From assembly GCA_030840415.1 (NCBI GenBank), contig JAVEEO010000511.1, positions 1 through 9,944 of the forward strand: a DNA stretch of 9,944 bases, read 5' to 3'. Source of the stretch: Pseudonocardiales bacterium. Its GTDB lineage: Bacteria > Actinomycetota > Actinomycetes > Mycobacteriales > Jatrophihabitantaceae. Within the stretch, counting starts at the first letter, position 1. Each line of letters starts with the position of its first letter. The notes under the pieces are model-generated. The model ran no database searches and was not told where the DNA came from. It saw only the letters and a list, made by a program, of their open reading frames with translations. Position numbers and translations under genes: made by a program. Shown here one piece after another: positions 1 to 6,010 of the stretch.

Positions 1-1651
1 TGCGCAGCACGCCGGTGTCGAAGCGGGGCGGCAGCGGCTGCCAGCCGGCTCGGCGCCGCTCCAACTCGTCCTCCTCGACGACCAGCTCGATGCTGCGGTT
101 GGCGATGTCGACGACGATCCGATCGCCATCGGCGACCAGCGCGATCGGGCCGCCGACCGCGGCCTCGGGCGCGACGTGGCCCACGCACAGCCCCGTCGTG
201 CCGCCGGAGAAACGCCCGTCGGTCAGCAACAGCACGTCCCTGCCGAGGCCGGCGCCCTTGATCGCGCCGGTGATCGCCAGCATCTCGCGCATCCCCGGGC
301 CGCCCTTCGGCCCCTCCCACCGGATCACCACCACGTCACCGGCCTTCAGGCTGCCGGCTGCCACCGCATCCATCGCGGCCTGCTCGCGGTCGAAGACCCG
401 GGCGGTGCCGTCGAAGACGTCGGTGTCGAAGCCCGCGGTCTTGACCACGGCGCCGTCCGGGGCGAGCGAGCCGTGCAGCACGGTGATGCCCCCGGTGCGG
501 TGGATGGGGCTGGTCAGCGATCGGATCACCTCGCCGTCGGGAACCGGCGGCGACAGCAGCCGCAGGTTCTCGGCCAGCGTCCGGCCGGTCACCGTGGGGA
601 CGTCGCCGTGCAGCAGGCCGGCATCCAGCAACGCTCGCATCACCACCGGGATGCCGCCGATCCGGTCGATGTCGGTCATCACGTACCGGCCGAACGGCTT
701 CATGTCGGCCAGGTGCGGCACCTTGTCGCCGATCCGGTTGAAGTCGGCCAGGGCCAGCTCGACCCCGGCCTCGTAGGCGATCGCCAGCAGGTGCAGGACG
801 GCGTTGGTCGAGCCGCCGAGCGCCATCACCACGGTGATCGCGTTCTCGAAGGCCTGCCTGGTCATGATCTGGCGGGCGGTGACGCCGGCGTCCACCAGGT
901 GCACCACCGCCTCCCCGGAACGCTCGGCGTAGGCGTCGCGGCGGGAGTCCGGCGCCGGCGGAGCCGCCGAGCCCGGCAGCGACATGCCCAGCGCCTCGGC
1001 CGCCGAGGCCATCGTGTTCGCGGTGTACATCCCGCCGCAGGCTCCCTCGCCGGGGCAGATCGCGCGCTCGATCTCATCCAGCTCGTCCCGGGTGATCTTG
1101 CCCGCCAGGCACGCGCCGACCCCTTCGAAGGCGTCGATGATGGTGACGTCGTTGCCGTGCAGCTTGCCCGGCAGCGTGGAGCCGGCGTACAGGAACACCG
1201 CCGCCACATCGAGCCGGGCGGCTGCCATCAGCATCCCCGGCAGCGACTTGTCACAGCCGGCCAGCAGCACCGCGCCGTCCAGCCGCTCGGCCCGGAAGAC
1301 CGTCTCGACCGAGTCGGCGATCACCTCCCGCGAGACCAGCGAGTAGTGCATCCCCTCGTGCCCCATCGAGATGCCGTCGGAGACGGAGATGGTGCCGAAT
1401 TCCAGGGGAAACCCGTCGGCGCCGCGAACGCCCACCTTGGCCTGCTTGGCCAGCCGGTTCAGCGAGAGGTTGCACGGGGTGATCTCGTTCCAGGACGAGG
1501 CGACCCCGATCTGCGGCTTGCGCCAGTCGTCGTCACCCATCCCCACCGCGCGCAGCATCCCGCGCGAGGCGGCGCGCTCGATGCCGTCGGTGACCGCCCC
1601 GGAGTGCGGCTTGCGGTGGTGTGGCTTACTGCCGGGCTGCTCGGTCGTCAC
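1..1651 (-). CDS. ilvD: Dihydroxy-acid dehydratase IlvD (C-terminus cut by window edge)
   Basis: This enzyme dehydrates 2,3-dihydroxy-isovalerate and 2,3-dihydroxy-3-methylvalerate to the 2-oxo acids, the third shared step of valine and isoleucine synthesis, in the cytoplasm. The 550 codons present read as IlvD almost to the end. The three expected Fe-S cluster cysteines are visible: Cys60 in WNEITPCN, Cys133 in AGCDKSLPG, and about Cys205 in [13 protein letters not shown]. The reading frame leaves the window at DTGVLR, so roughly 15 residues are missing. The start is the GTG whose first base is 1651. An in-frame TAA lies a few codons upstream, so no earlier start is possible. There is no Shine-Dalgarno sequence; a TAGGCT box ends 8 nt before the GTG, suggesting a leaderless mRNA. 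It is divergent from the PH-domain gene. The function is secure; cluster type ([2Fe-2S] versus [4Fe-4S]) is not proven by sequence, though three cysteines fit the [2Fe-2S] type. Confidence 0.97.
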   Translation of the reverse strand, partial: MTTEQPGSKPHHRKPHSGAVTDGIERAASRGMLRAVGMGDDDWRKPQIGVASSWNEITPCNLSLNRLAKQAKVGVRGADGFPLEFGTISVSDGISMGHEGMHYSLVSREVIADSVETVFRAERLDGAVLLAGCDKSLPGMLMAAARLDVAAVFLYAGSTLPGKLHGNDVTIIDAFEGVGACLAGKITRDELDEIERAICPGEGACGGMYTANTMASAAEALGMSLPGSAAPPAPDSRRDAYAERSGEAVVHLVDAGVTARQIMTRQAFENAITVVMALGGSTNAVLHLLAIAYEAGVELALADFNRIGDKVPHLADMKPFGRYVMTDIDRIGGIPVVMRALLDAGLLHGDVPTVTGRTLAENLRLLSPPVPDGEVIRSLTSPIHRTGGITVLHGSLAPDGAVVKTAGFDTDVFDGTARVFDREQAAMDAVAAGSLKAGDVVVIRWEGPKGGPGMREMLAITGAIKGAGLGRDVLLLTDGRFSGGTTGLCVGHVAPEAAVGGPIALVADGDRIVVDIANRSIELVVEEDELERRRAGWQPLPPRFDTGVLR

Positions 1652-1659
1652 AGCGATTG

Positions 1660-1665
1660 AGCCTA
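1660..1665 (-). promoter_or_regulatory. Putative leaderless -10 element of ilvD (TAGGCT)
   Basis: TAGGCT on the minus strand fits the actinobacterial TAnnnT -10 pattern and lies 8 nt before the ilvD GTG. This would place the transcription start at or within 1-2 nt of the start codon. No convincing -35 hexamer was found at the matching distance. The call rests on position and pattern only. Confidence 0.45.
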
Positions 1666-1670
1666 CGACT

Positions 1671-1676
1671 TAGTCT
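1671..1676 (+). promoter_or_regulatory. Putative leaderless -10 element of the PH-domain gene (TAGTCT)
   Basis: TAGTCT fits TAnnnT and lies 8 nt before the ATG at 1685, the same spacing as on the opposite strand for ilvD. GTCACA at 1647-1652, 18 nt upstream, matches TTGACA at 4 of 6 positions and overlaps the ilvD start codon. The interrupted palindrome GACT-T-AGTC (1667-1675) overlaps the box and could be an operator, but it is short enough to be chance. Confidence 0.45.
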
Positions 1677-1684
1677 GGTCAACC

Positions 1685-2065
1685 ATGACGGCACCGCAGC
1701 GCACCGTGATCAAGCATTCGGCGTTGGCCTACCTGATCGTGGCCTTTGTCGCGCTGTGCTGCACGGCGGTGGTCTACTCACCGCTGCTGGCCCTGGTGTA
1801 CCTGCTGCCGCTGGCCGCGGCGTACTACGTCGCCCGCACCGCCACCGTCGTCGACGAGCGCGGCCTGCATGCCCGCGCGATGTTCGGCTCGCGCACGGTC
1901 GGCTGGGACGAGCTGGCCGGCCTGCGACTGGACCGGTCCGGGGCGGTGTACGCGGTGGACCGCTCGGGCGGCCAGCTGCGGCTGCCCTGCTTGCGCAGCA
2001 CCAGGCTGGAGGCACTGATCACCGCCGGTGCCGGCCGGATCCCCGATCTGGCGGCCACCCGCTGA
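1685..2065 (+). CDS. Small membrane-anchored PH-domain protein (CFP-6-like, bPH_6 type)
   Basis: The 126-residue protein has two hydrophobic segments at about residues 13-32 and 33-50, forming a helical hairpin. A C-terminal domain of about 75 residues follows, with the pattern TATVVDERGLHAR, VGWDELAGLRLDR and RLPCLRSTRLEAL. This is the layout of the bacterial PH-like family (PF10756) that includes the M. tuberculosis low-molecular-weight antigen CFP-6. The PH part should face the cytoplasm. No enzymatic role is known for the family; it is probably a membrane-linked scaffold or regulator. The ATG at 1685 follows a TAnnnT box and has no Shine-Dalgarno sequence, so leaderless translation is likely. 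The neighbourhood supports the assignment: as recalled, cfp6 in mycobacteria also lies between branched-chain amino acid genes and lppZ. It converges on the dehydrogenase at 2097. Confidence 0.85.
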   Translation: MTAPQRTVIKHSALAYLIVAFVALCCTAVVYSPLLALVYLLPLAAAYYVARTATVVDERGLHARAMFGSRTVGWDELAGLRLDRSGAVYAVDRSGGQLRLPCLRSTRLEALITAGAGRIPDLAATR

Positions 2066-2085
2066 GCCGCCGCGGGATCGGCGGC
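2066..2085. terminator. Inverted repeat between convergent genes, possible bidirectional terminator
   Basis: Perfect 7-bp arms GCCGCCG (2066-2072) and CGGCGGC (2079-2085) enclose a 6-nt loop directly after the PH-gene stop codon and just before the end of the convergent dehydrogenase. There is no T-tract on either strand, as is common in Actinomycetes. Strand use is symmetrical, so it could serve both genes. Termination itself is inferred. Confidence 0.45.
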
Positions 2086-2096
2086 GCCCCGTCCGC

Positions 2097-3053
2097 TCAG
2101 TACGCCCCGGTCACCGCGTTCTGCAGCTGCTCGCCCCGCAGGTAGCGCTGCAGCTGGGCGACCAGCAACGCCGCGAACCGGTCGCCGAAGCCGAGCACGG
2201 AACCGGCGACGTGCGGGGTGAGCAGCAGGTTCGGCGCCGTCCACAGCGGATGGTCCGACGGCAGCGGTTCCGGATCGGTGACGTCGACCGCGGCCCGCAG
2301 CCGGCCCGAGGTCAGCTCGGCCAGCAACGCGGCGGTGTCCACCACCGGGCCGCGTGCGGCGTTGACCAGCACCGCGCCGTCGGCCATCGCGGCCAGGAAG
2401 CGCGCGTCCACCATGCCGACCGTCTGGGGGGTCTTGGGCACGATCAACACCACCGCGTCCGCGGCCGGCAGCAGTCGCGGCAACTCGTCGATGCCGTGCA
2501 CGCCGTCGCGGCCGGTCCGGGCGACGAAGAGCGGTTCGGCATCGCAGGCAGCGATCCGGCGGCCGAGCTGCTGGCCGACGTCACCGGCCCCGACGATCAG
2601 CACCCGCTTGCCGGCCAGCTCGTCGGTGACGGAGTAGTCCCAGCGCCGCTGCTGGCGCGCCCGTTCGAAGCGCGGGAACTCCCGGAAGATCGACAGCAAC
2701 GCCGTCAGCGCCCACTCCGCGGTGGACGAGCCGTGCACGCCACGGGCGTCACAGAGCTGGACGCCCTCCGGCACCACCTGCAGCAGGACGTCCACCCCCG
2801 CGGTCTGGGCCTGGATCACCTGCAACCGGGGCATGGCCGCCACGCCCGCGCGGTAGCGCACCGGGTCCGCGCCGAGGAAGTCCGGCACCCAGAACCGCAC
2901 CTCGGCAAGCTGCTCGGCCGGCGTGCCGGCCGGGTCGCCGACCACCGCGGTGTCCAGCATGGCGATCAGCTCGGGCTCGGGGTCGTCCTGCCGCCGGGCC
3001 ATGGCCAGCCCCCGGTCCAGGACGGAGGTCGAGGGCACGCACAGTCGGGTCAC
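2097..3053 (-). CDS. D-2-hydroxyacid dehydrogenase (NAD(P)-dependent, glyoxylate/hydroxypyruvate reductase-like)
   Basis: The 318-residue protein is a two-domain cytoplasmic oxidoreductase that interconverts 2-oxo acids and D-2-hydroxy acids. The Rossmann loop GAGDVG is at residues 155-160. All three catalytic residues of the superfamily are present: Arg234 in NAARGPVVD, Glu262 in DPEPLP, and His281 in TPHVAG. The length suits the short members of the family; there is no ACT domain, so it is not a SerA-type phosphoglycerate dehydrogenase. The exact substrate is unknown. The GTG at 3053 is preferred because residues after it align with the family N-terminus and a TAGTTT box lies 7 nt upstream. 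The same frame stays open for a further 53 codons upstream, but that extension is low-complexity and would overlap the divergent lipoprotein gene. Confidence 0.9.
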   Translation of the reverse strand: MTRLCVPSTSVLDRGLAMARRQDDPEPELIAMLDTAVVGDPAGTPAEQLAEVRFWVPDFLGADPVRYRAGVAAMPRLQVIQAQTAGVDVLLQVVPEGVQLCDARGVHGSSTAEWALTALLSIFREFPRFERARQQRRWDYSVTDELAGKRVLIVGAGDVGQQLGRRIAACDAEPLFVARTGRDGVHGIDELPRLLPAADAVVLIVPKTPQTVGMVDARFLAAMADGAVLVNAARGPVVDTAALLAELTSGRLRAAVDVTDPEPLPSDHPLWTAPNLLLTPHVAGSVLGFGDRFAALLVAQLQRYLRGEQLQNAVTGAY

Positions 3054-3060
3054 GCCGACC

Positions 3061-3066
3061 AAACTA
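3061..3066 (-). promoter_or_regulatory. Putative leaderless -10 element of the dehydrogenase (TAGTTT)
   Basis: TAGTTT on the minus strand fits TAnnnT and ends 7 nt before the GTG at 3053. There is no purine-rich ribosome binding site in between. It therefore also supports the chosen start over the upstream extension. The rest of the 79-bp divergent gap (3054-3132) shows no clear matching box for the lipoprotein gene. Confidence 0.4.
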
Positions 3067-3132
3067 GCGTGCACGGCTACCGACTCCGACCGTCGATGCC
3101 CGCAACCGGCGGCCAGCAGGCAGACTGGAGCG

Positions 3133-4359
3133 GTGCTGCCCACCCTGCTGACCCGGCCCGCGACCGCGGCGCTGGCCGTCGCCGCCGTGCTGGCGGTCAC
3201 CACCGGCTGCAACGGCGGCGCGGCCGGCAGCGAACCAACCTGGGTGCCGCAGCCGAACTACCAGGGCAACATCGACCCCAAGCCGCGGCTGCCCGGGCCG
3301 CAGTTGCCCGCGCCGTCGGACTCCGGCAGCTCGCCGGCACCGGGCGCGACGCCGGGGCCGGGAGCGTCCCAGCCCTCGCCCGGCGCCCCGGCCACCGACC
3401 CGACCGTGGTGGCGACCAGGCTGAACCAGCCGACCGGCCTGGTGGTGCTGCCCGACGGCACCGCACTGGTGGGCGAGCGGACCACCGGGCGGATCCTGCG
3501 GGTCCAGCCGGAGCCCGGCCGGCCGGCCGTCCTGGTGCAGCGGCTGGCCGTGGACGGCAGCGGCGACGGCGGCCTGCTCGACCTCGCGATCTCGCCGACC
3601 TTCGACCAGGACGGCCTGGTCTACGCCTACCTGAGCACCGCCACCGACAACCGGGTGGTGCACTTCTCCCTCGGCTCCCAGCCGTCGGCCATCCTGACCG
3701 GCATTCCGAGGGGACGCACCGGCAATGCCGGCCGGTTGGCCTTCGATGCCACCGGCGCGCTGCTGACCGGCACCGGGGACGCCGGCCGGCCGGCGCTGGC
3801 GGCCTCGCCCAGCAGCCTGGCCGGCAAGATCCTGCGGACCAGCGACATCGGCCGGCCGCTGCCGGACAACCCGCAACCCGGGTCGGTGGTCTTCGCCCGG
3901 GGCCTGCGCAGCGTCGACGGCCTGTGCGTGGACTCCCGGACCGGCCTGCGGATCGCCATCTCGGCCGGGACCGCCGGCGTTCCGGACGAGGTGAACGTGC
4001 TCAGGCCGGGCGCCGACTACGGCTGGCCGGCCGACGGGCCGGCATCGGTGCCACCGGCACGCACCCTGCCGGCGGCCAGCACCGGGGGCGGCGGGTGCGC
4101 GCTCGCGGCCAACCAGCTGTTCGTGGCCACCTCGACCGGCCGATCGCTGGCCGTCGGCGCGGTGACCCGCAACGCTGTCGGGACGTTCAACAGCAGCCTG
4201 CAGAACAAATACGGTCGACTGGCCACCGTGGTCGCCGGAACGGACGGCGCGCTCTGGCTGACCACCCGAAACCGGGACGGCCGGGGCACTCCGATCGCCG
4301 ACGACGACCGGGTGATCCGGATCTCGCCGTCGGACAGCACCGCGAGCCCGGTCACCTGA
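3133..4359 (+). CDS. LppZ-like lipoprotein with PQQ/glucose-sorbosone dehydrogenase beta-propeller
   Basis: The 408-residue protein begins with a signal sequence rich in Ala, Leu and Val, ending at AVTTGC. Cys26 is the likely lipid-modified residue; Thr at -3 is a less usual lipobox. A Pro/Ser/Gly-rich linker spans about residues 27-90. From about 95 onwards it follows the glucose/sorbosone dehydrogenase propeller: GLVVLPDGTALVGER, GDGGLLDLAISPTFDQDGLVYAY, GKILR, and DEVNVLRPGADYGWP. It would be anchored on the outer face of the cytoplasmic membrane. The family's HxGGRLxF catalytic segment reads GNAGRLAF (197-204), and the GHRNPQG motif reads GLRSVDG (257-263), so dehydrogenase activity is doubtful. 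The GTG at 3133 is the first possible start in this frame clear of the divergent gene, but GGAG at 3127-3130 is only 2 nt away, so the start is not certain. M. tuberculosis LppZ (Rv3006) is the closest family member I recall. Confidence 0.87.
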   Translation: MLPTLLTRPATAALAVAAVLAVTTGCNGGAAGSEPTWVPQPNYQGNIDPKPRLPGPQLPAPSDSGSSPAPGATPGPGASQPSPGAPATDPTVVATRLNQPTGLVVLPDGTALVGERTTGRILRVQPEPGRPAVLVQRLAVDGSGDGGLLDLAISPTFDQDGLVYAYLSTATDNRVVHFSLGSQPSAILTGIPRGRTGNAGRLAFDATGALLTGTGDAGRPALAASPSSLAGKILRTSDIGRPLPDNPQPGSVVFARGLRSVDGLCVDSRTGLRIAISAGTAGVPDEVNVLRPGADYGWPADGPASVPPARTLPAASTGGGGCALAANQLFVATSTGRSLAVGAVTRNAVGTFNSSLQNKYGRLATVVAGTDGALWLTTRNRDGRGTPIADDDRVIRISPSDSTASPVT

Positions 4360-4362
4360 GCC

Positions 4363-4385
4363 GGACCGGCGGCGGTTGCCGGTTC
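4363..4385. terminator. Inverted repeat between convergent genes, possible bidirectional terminator
   Basis: ACCGGC (4365-4370) pairs perfectly with GCCGGT (4378-4383) around a 7-nt loop. A flanking G-T wobble and G-C pair extend it to 8 pairs. It fills the 24-nt gap between the convergent lipoprotein and PNPOx-like genes, and its right arm runs into the PNPOx stop codon. No T-tract is present. Confidence 0.45.
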
Positions 4386-4857
4386 AAGCGCGGGTGCGGC
4401 GCCGGTGGCCGATGCCGGGGTGCCAGGACTCGACCACCAGCAGGTCGACCGGCCCGTCCGGACGGGAGTTGGTGACGTAGGTCAGCACCGCTTCGGTGAT
4501 GTCCAGCGTGAAGGAGGCCGCGTCCGGCGGGGTGTCGGCCGCCGGCTCGGCGTCGACCAGCCGCCCGGCCAGCTTCGCCTCCCCCAGCCAGGCCCCGGGG
4601 TCGCCGGGCGGTGGTTCCAGGGTCGGCGAGTGGATCGCCACCCGCGGATCCCGCCGGACGTCGGCCAGCTTCACCGAAGCCGGCATCATGCCCAGCGTCA
4701 CCTGCCCGTCGGCGATCCGCAGCTCGGTGCCGCTGATCCGTGGCGAGCCGTCGCGGCGCAACGTCGCCAGGGTCTTGTTGGTTCCCGCGTCGAAGCGCTC
4801 GCGCACCCGAGCGGCGAAGTCCGGGGCGTCACGCGCCAGTTCTTGCCAGCTGGCCAT
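4384..4857 (-). CDS. Pyridoxamine 5'-phosphate oxidase-like split-barrel protein (FMN or F420 binding)
   Basis: The 157-residue protein has the compact split beta-barrel pattern of the PNPOx-like superfamily: an N-terminal helix, then TLATLRRDGSPRISGTEL (29-46), QVTLGMMPASVKLADVRRDPRVAIHS (52-77) and GEAKLAGRLVD (92-102). These segments form the cofactor-binding barrel and dimer interface in the family. Members bind FMN, F420 or heme, and many actinobacterial ones reduce small molecules with F420. The cofactor cannot be assigned here, and true PNPOx activity is unlikely at this length. The ATG at 4857 is chosen because MASWQELARDAPDFA gives a normal family N-terminus. A TTG at 4887 would add 10 residues. 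It converges on the lipoprotein gene and lies immediately downstream of the biosynthetic operon on the same strand, about 110 nt away. Confidence 0.8.
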   Translation of the reverse strand: MASWQELARDAPDFAARVRERFDAGTNKTLATLRRDGSPRISGTELRIADGQVTLGMMPASVKLADVRRDPRVAIHSPTLEPPPGDPGAWLGEAKLAGRLVDAEPAADTPPDAASFTLDITEAVLTYVTNSRPDGPVDLLVVESWHPGIGHRRRTRA

Positions 4858-4864
4858 GCCGGAT

Positions 4865-4870
4865 GTTCTA
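4865..4870 (-). promoter_or_regulatory. Weak candidate -10 element of the PNPOx-like gene (TAGAAC)
   Basis: TAGAAC lies 7 nt before the ATG at 4857, the spacing of the other leaderless boxes in this window. However, it has C instead of the strongly conserved final T. If real, it makes this gene a unit separate from the operon upstream. Confidence 0.25.
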
Positions 4871-4893
4871 CCAGCCGGCACCGACAACGCCGA

Positions 4894-4949
4894 GCGTCCC
4901 GCAACGCCTCCGGCCAGGAGCCGGGCGTCCCGAAGCCTCCGGTCAGGAG
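4894..4949. repeat. Imperfect tandem repeat, two copies of about 26 nt, each able to form a hairpin
   Basis: Copy 1 (4894-4920) and copy 2 (4925-4949) share GCGTCCCG followed by GCCTCCGG(C/T)CAGGAG, differing by a 2-nt indel and one base. In copy 2, CCTCC and GGAGG form a 5-bp stem with a 5-nt loop. Across the copies, ACGC plus CCGG (4904-4913) can pair with CCGG plus GCGT (4921-4928). The repeat lies just downstream of the desaturase stop on the minus strand, so it may act as a duplicated weak terminator or 3'-end stabiliser of the operon. That role is inferred. Confidence 0.5.
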
Positions 4950-4966
4950 GAGCGGCTCGACTTCCC

Positions 4967-5956
4967 CTACCGTCCGGTCAGCACGCCGCTCCTGGGCACT
5001 TCCAGCAATCGGGTGCGCACCCGCAGCCGCCGGCCGTAGCCGTCCGGGTCGTGCTCGATCAGCGCCTCGTGCAGGCTGCGCAACGCGTGGTGCGGCACTC
5101 CCGGCCACAGGTGGTGAACGGTGTGATAGCCGTCGTTGTGCGGATGCACCACGAGCCGCTGCCACCGGCCGAGGTTGGAGATGGTGGCGTCGAAGACCGT
5201 GTCGGTACCGGCGTACACGTGTTCGGAGGCCTCCCCGATCAGCCGGATCATCGGCAGGACCAGCAGGAAGCCGACCAGCCACACCGCTGTCGCCAGCATC
5301 GCCGCCCGGCTGCCCAGGATGATCGCGGTCGGCGCCACCGCGATCACCGTCCACAGCAGCGGGAGCACCAGGTAAACCGGGCTGGTGCGCAGGGTGCGCA
5401 TCCAGCCGATCTGGTAGCGCGGCAACAGCCGGACCAGCTGCCCGGCGGCGGCCCAGCGCGAGCCCGCCGGCAGTTCCTCCAGCCCCAGCTCGAGGTAGCG
5501 CTGCCGGTCCGGGTCCTGGCCCGTGCCGAACCGGCCGTGGTGCAACAGGTGGCTGGCCCGGTAGTCACTGATCCGGGCGCCGGTGGGCATTCCCGCCAGC
5601 GCGAACGCCAGCACGTCGTTGCATCGGCGGTGACCGCGACTCCAGTTGTAGTGCGAGCTCTCGTGCACCAGGCATTCCAGAGCGCGCAACTGCCGGGCGA
5701 CCACCACGACCGCCACCGCCACCGCGACCACGCCGGCGATCAGCGGAGCGTGCAGCGCCAGGAAGCAGGCCGCCGCGACCACGAGCCAAATCACCGCGTG
5801 GTCGCCGACCGCGACGGCCAGGGTCAGCCCGCACCTGGTCCGGTGCGCGTCGGCGATGATCGAACGCATGCCCTTGGGAGGGGAATACCCTCGCCGATAG
5901 GCCGGTGGCGCCGTGTTCGGGGCAGCCTGAAGCACGGTTTCAGATGAGGCAAGCAT
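4967..5956 (-). CDS. Membrane fatty-acid-desaturase-fold di-iron enzyme (desaturase or hydroxylase)
   Basis: The 329-residue integral membrane protein carries all three histidine boxes of the PF00487 superfamily: HESSH (98-102), HLLHH (136-140) and HTVHH (278-282). The last lies in HPHNDGYHTVHHLWPG. Hydrophobic segments lie at about 45-65, 66-88, 193-213 and 217-239. The boxes coordinate two irons on the cytoplasmic face, which use O2 and an external electron donor to desaturate or hydroxylate. It is the last gene of the operon, 54 bp after ATP-grasp ligase B, with GAGAGA 6 nt before the ATG. No acyl carrier protein or lipid gene is nearby, so a small-molecule substrate is plausible, as for RtxC, which desaturates dihydrorhizobitoxine. 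Ordinary lipid desaturation cannot be excluded. Met30 is a less likely alternative start. Confidence 0.88.
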   Translation of the reverse strand: MLASSETVLQAAPNTAPPAYRRGYSPPKGMRSIIADAHRTRCGLTLAVAVGDHAVIWLVVAAACFLALHAPLIAGVVAVAVAVVVVARQLRALECLVHESSHYNWSRGHRRCNDVLAFALAGMPTGARISDYRASHLLHHGRFGTGQDPDRQRYLELGLEELPAGSRWAAAGQLVRLLPRYQIGWMRTLRTSPVYLVLPLLWTVIAVAPTAIILGSRAAMLATAVWLVGFLLVLPMIRLIGEASEHVYAGTDTVFDATISNLGRWQRLVVHPHNDGYHTVHHLWPGVPHHALRSLHEALIEHDPDGYGRRLRVRTRLLEVPRSGVLTGR

Positions 5957-5962
5957 CAGGAT

Positions 5963-5968
5963 TCTCTC
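5963..5968 (-). promoter_or_regulatory. Ribosome binding site of the desaturase (GAGAGA)
   Basis: GAGAGA lies 6 nt before the ATG at 5956 within the 54-bp gap after ATP-grasp ligase B. It supports the chosen start and shows that this gene does not depend on stop/start overlap for translation, unlike the genes before it. Confidence 0.5.
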
Positions 5969-6010
5969 GAAGATGGAAAGAAGGAATGGATCGGCCGCGG
6001 CGGGGCGGGA

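Noticed and set aside
176..1660. Long plus-strand open frame opposite ilvD
   Set aside because: It is the antisense shadow of ilvD, whose conserved cysteine motifs prove the minus-strand frame.
2097..3053. Assignment of the dehydrogenase as SerA (phosphoglycerate dehydrogenase)
   Set aside because: The gene ends soon after the catalytic His region; no ACT or intervening domain is present, and 318 residues is too short for the actinobacterial SerA.
3054..3212. 53-residue N-terminal extension of the D-2-hydroxyacid dehydrogenase
   Set aside because: The extension is low-complexity, would overlap the divergent lipoprotein start, and lacks family similarity. The GTG at 3053 has a well-placed TAnnnT box.
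3064..3876. Minus-strand open frame inside the lipoprotein gene
   Set aside because: Gly/Arg/Gln-rich translation without recognisable motifs. The plus strand carries a signal peptide and propeller motifs in a continuous frame.
2028..4475. Very long plus-strand open frame (815 codons)
   Set aside because: It runs antisense through the dehydrogenase and out of frame through the lipoprotein gene. Its translation is Arg/Gly/Pro/His-rich with no family pattern, as expected for shadow frames at this GC content.
4496..5947. Long plus-strand open frame opposite the desaturase
   Set aside because: The minus strand encodes intact histidine boxes and membrane segments. The plus-strand translation is low-complexity and spans two unrelated genes and an intergenic gap.
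5957..6010. Precursor peptide gene for a RiPP next to the ATP-grasp ligase
   Set aside because: The gap is only 54 bp and holds a ribosome binding site and no start codon with a credible small open frame. No other gap in the operon could hold one.
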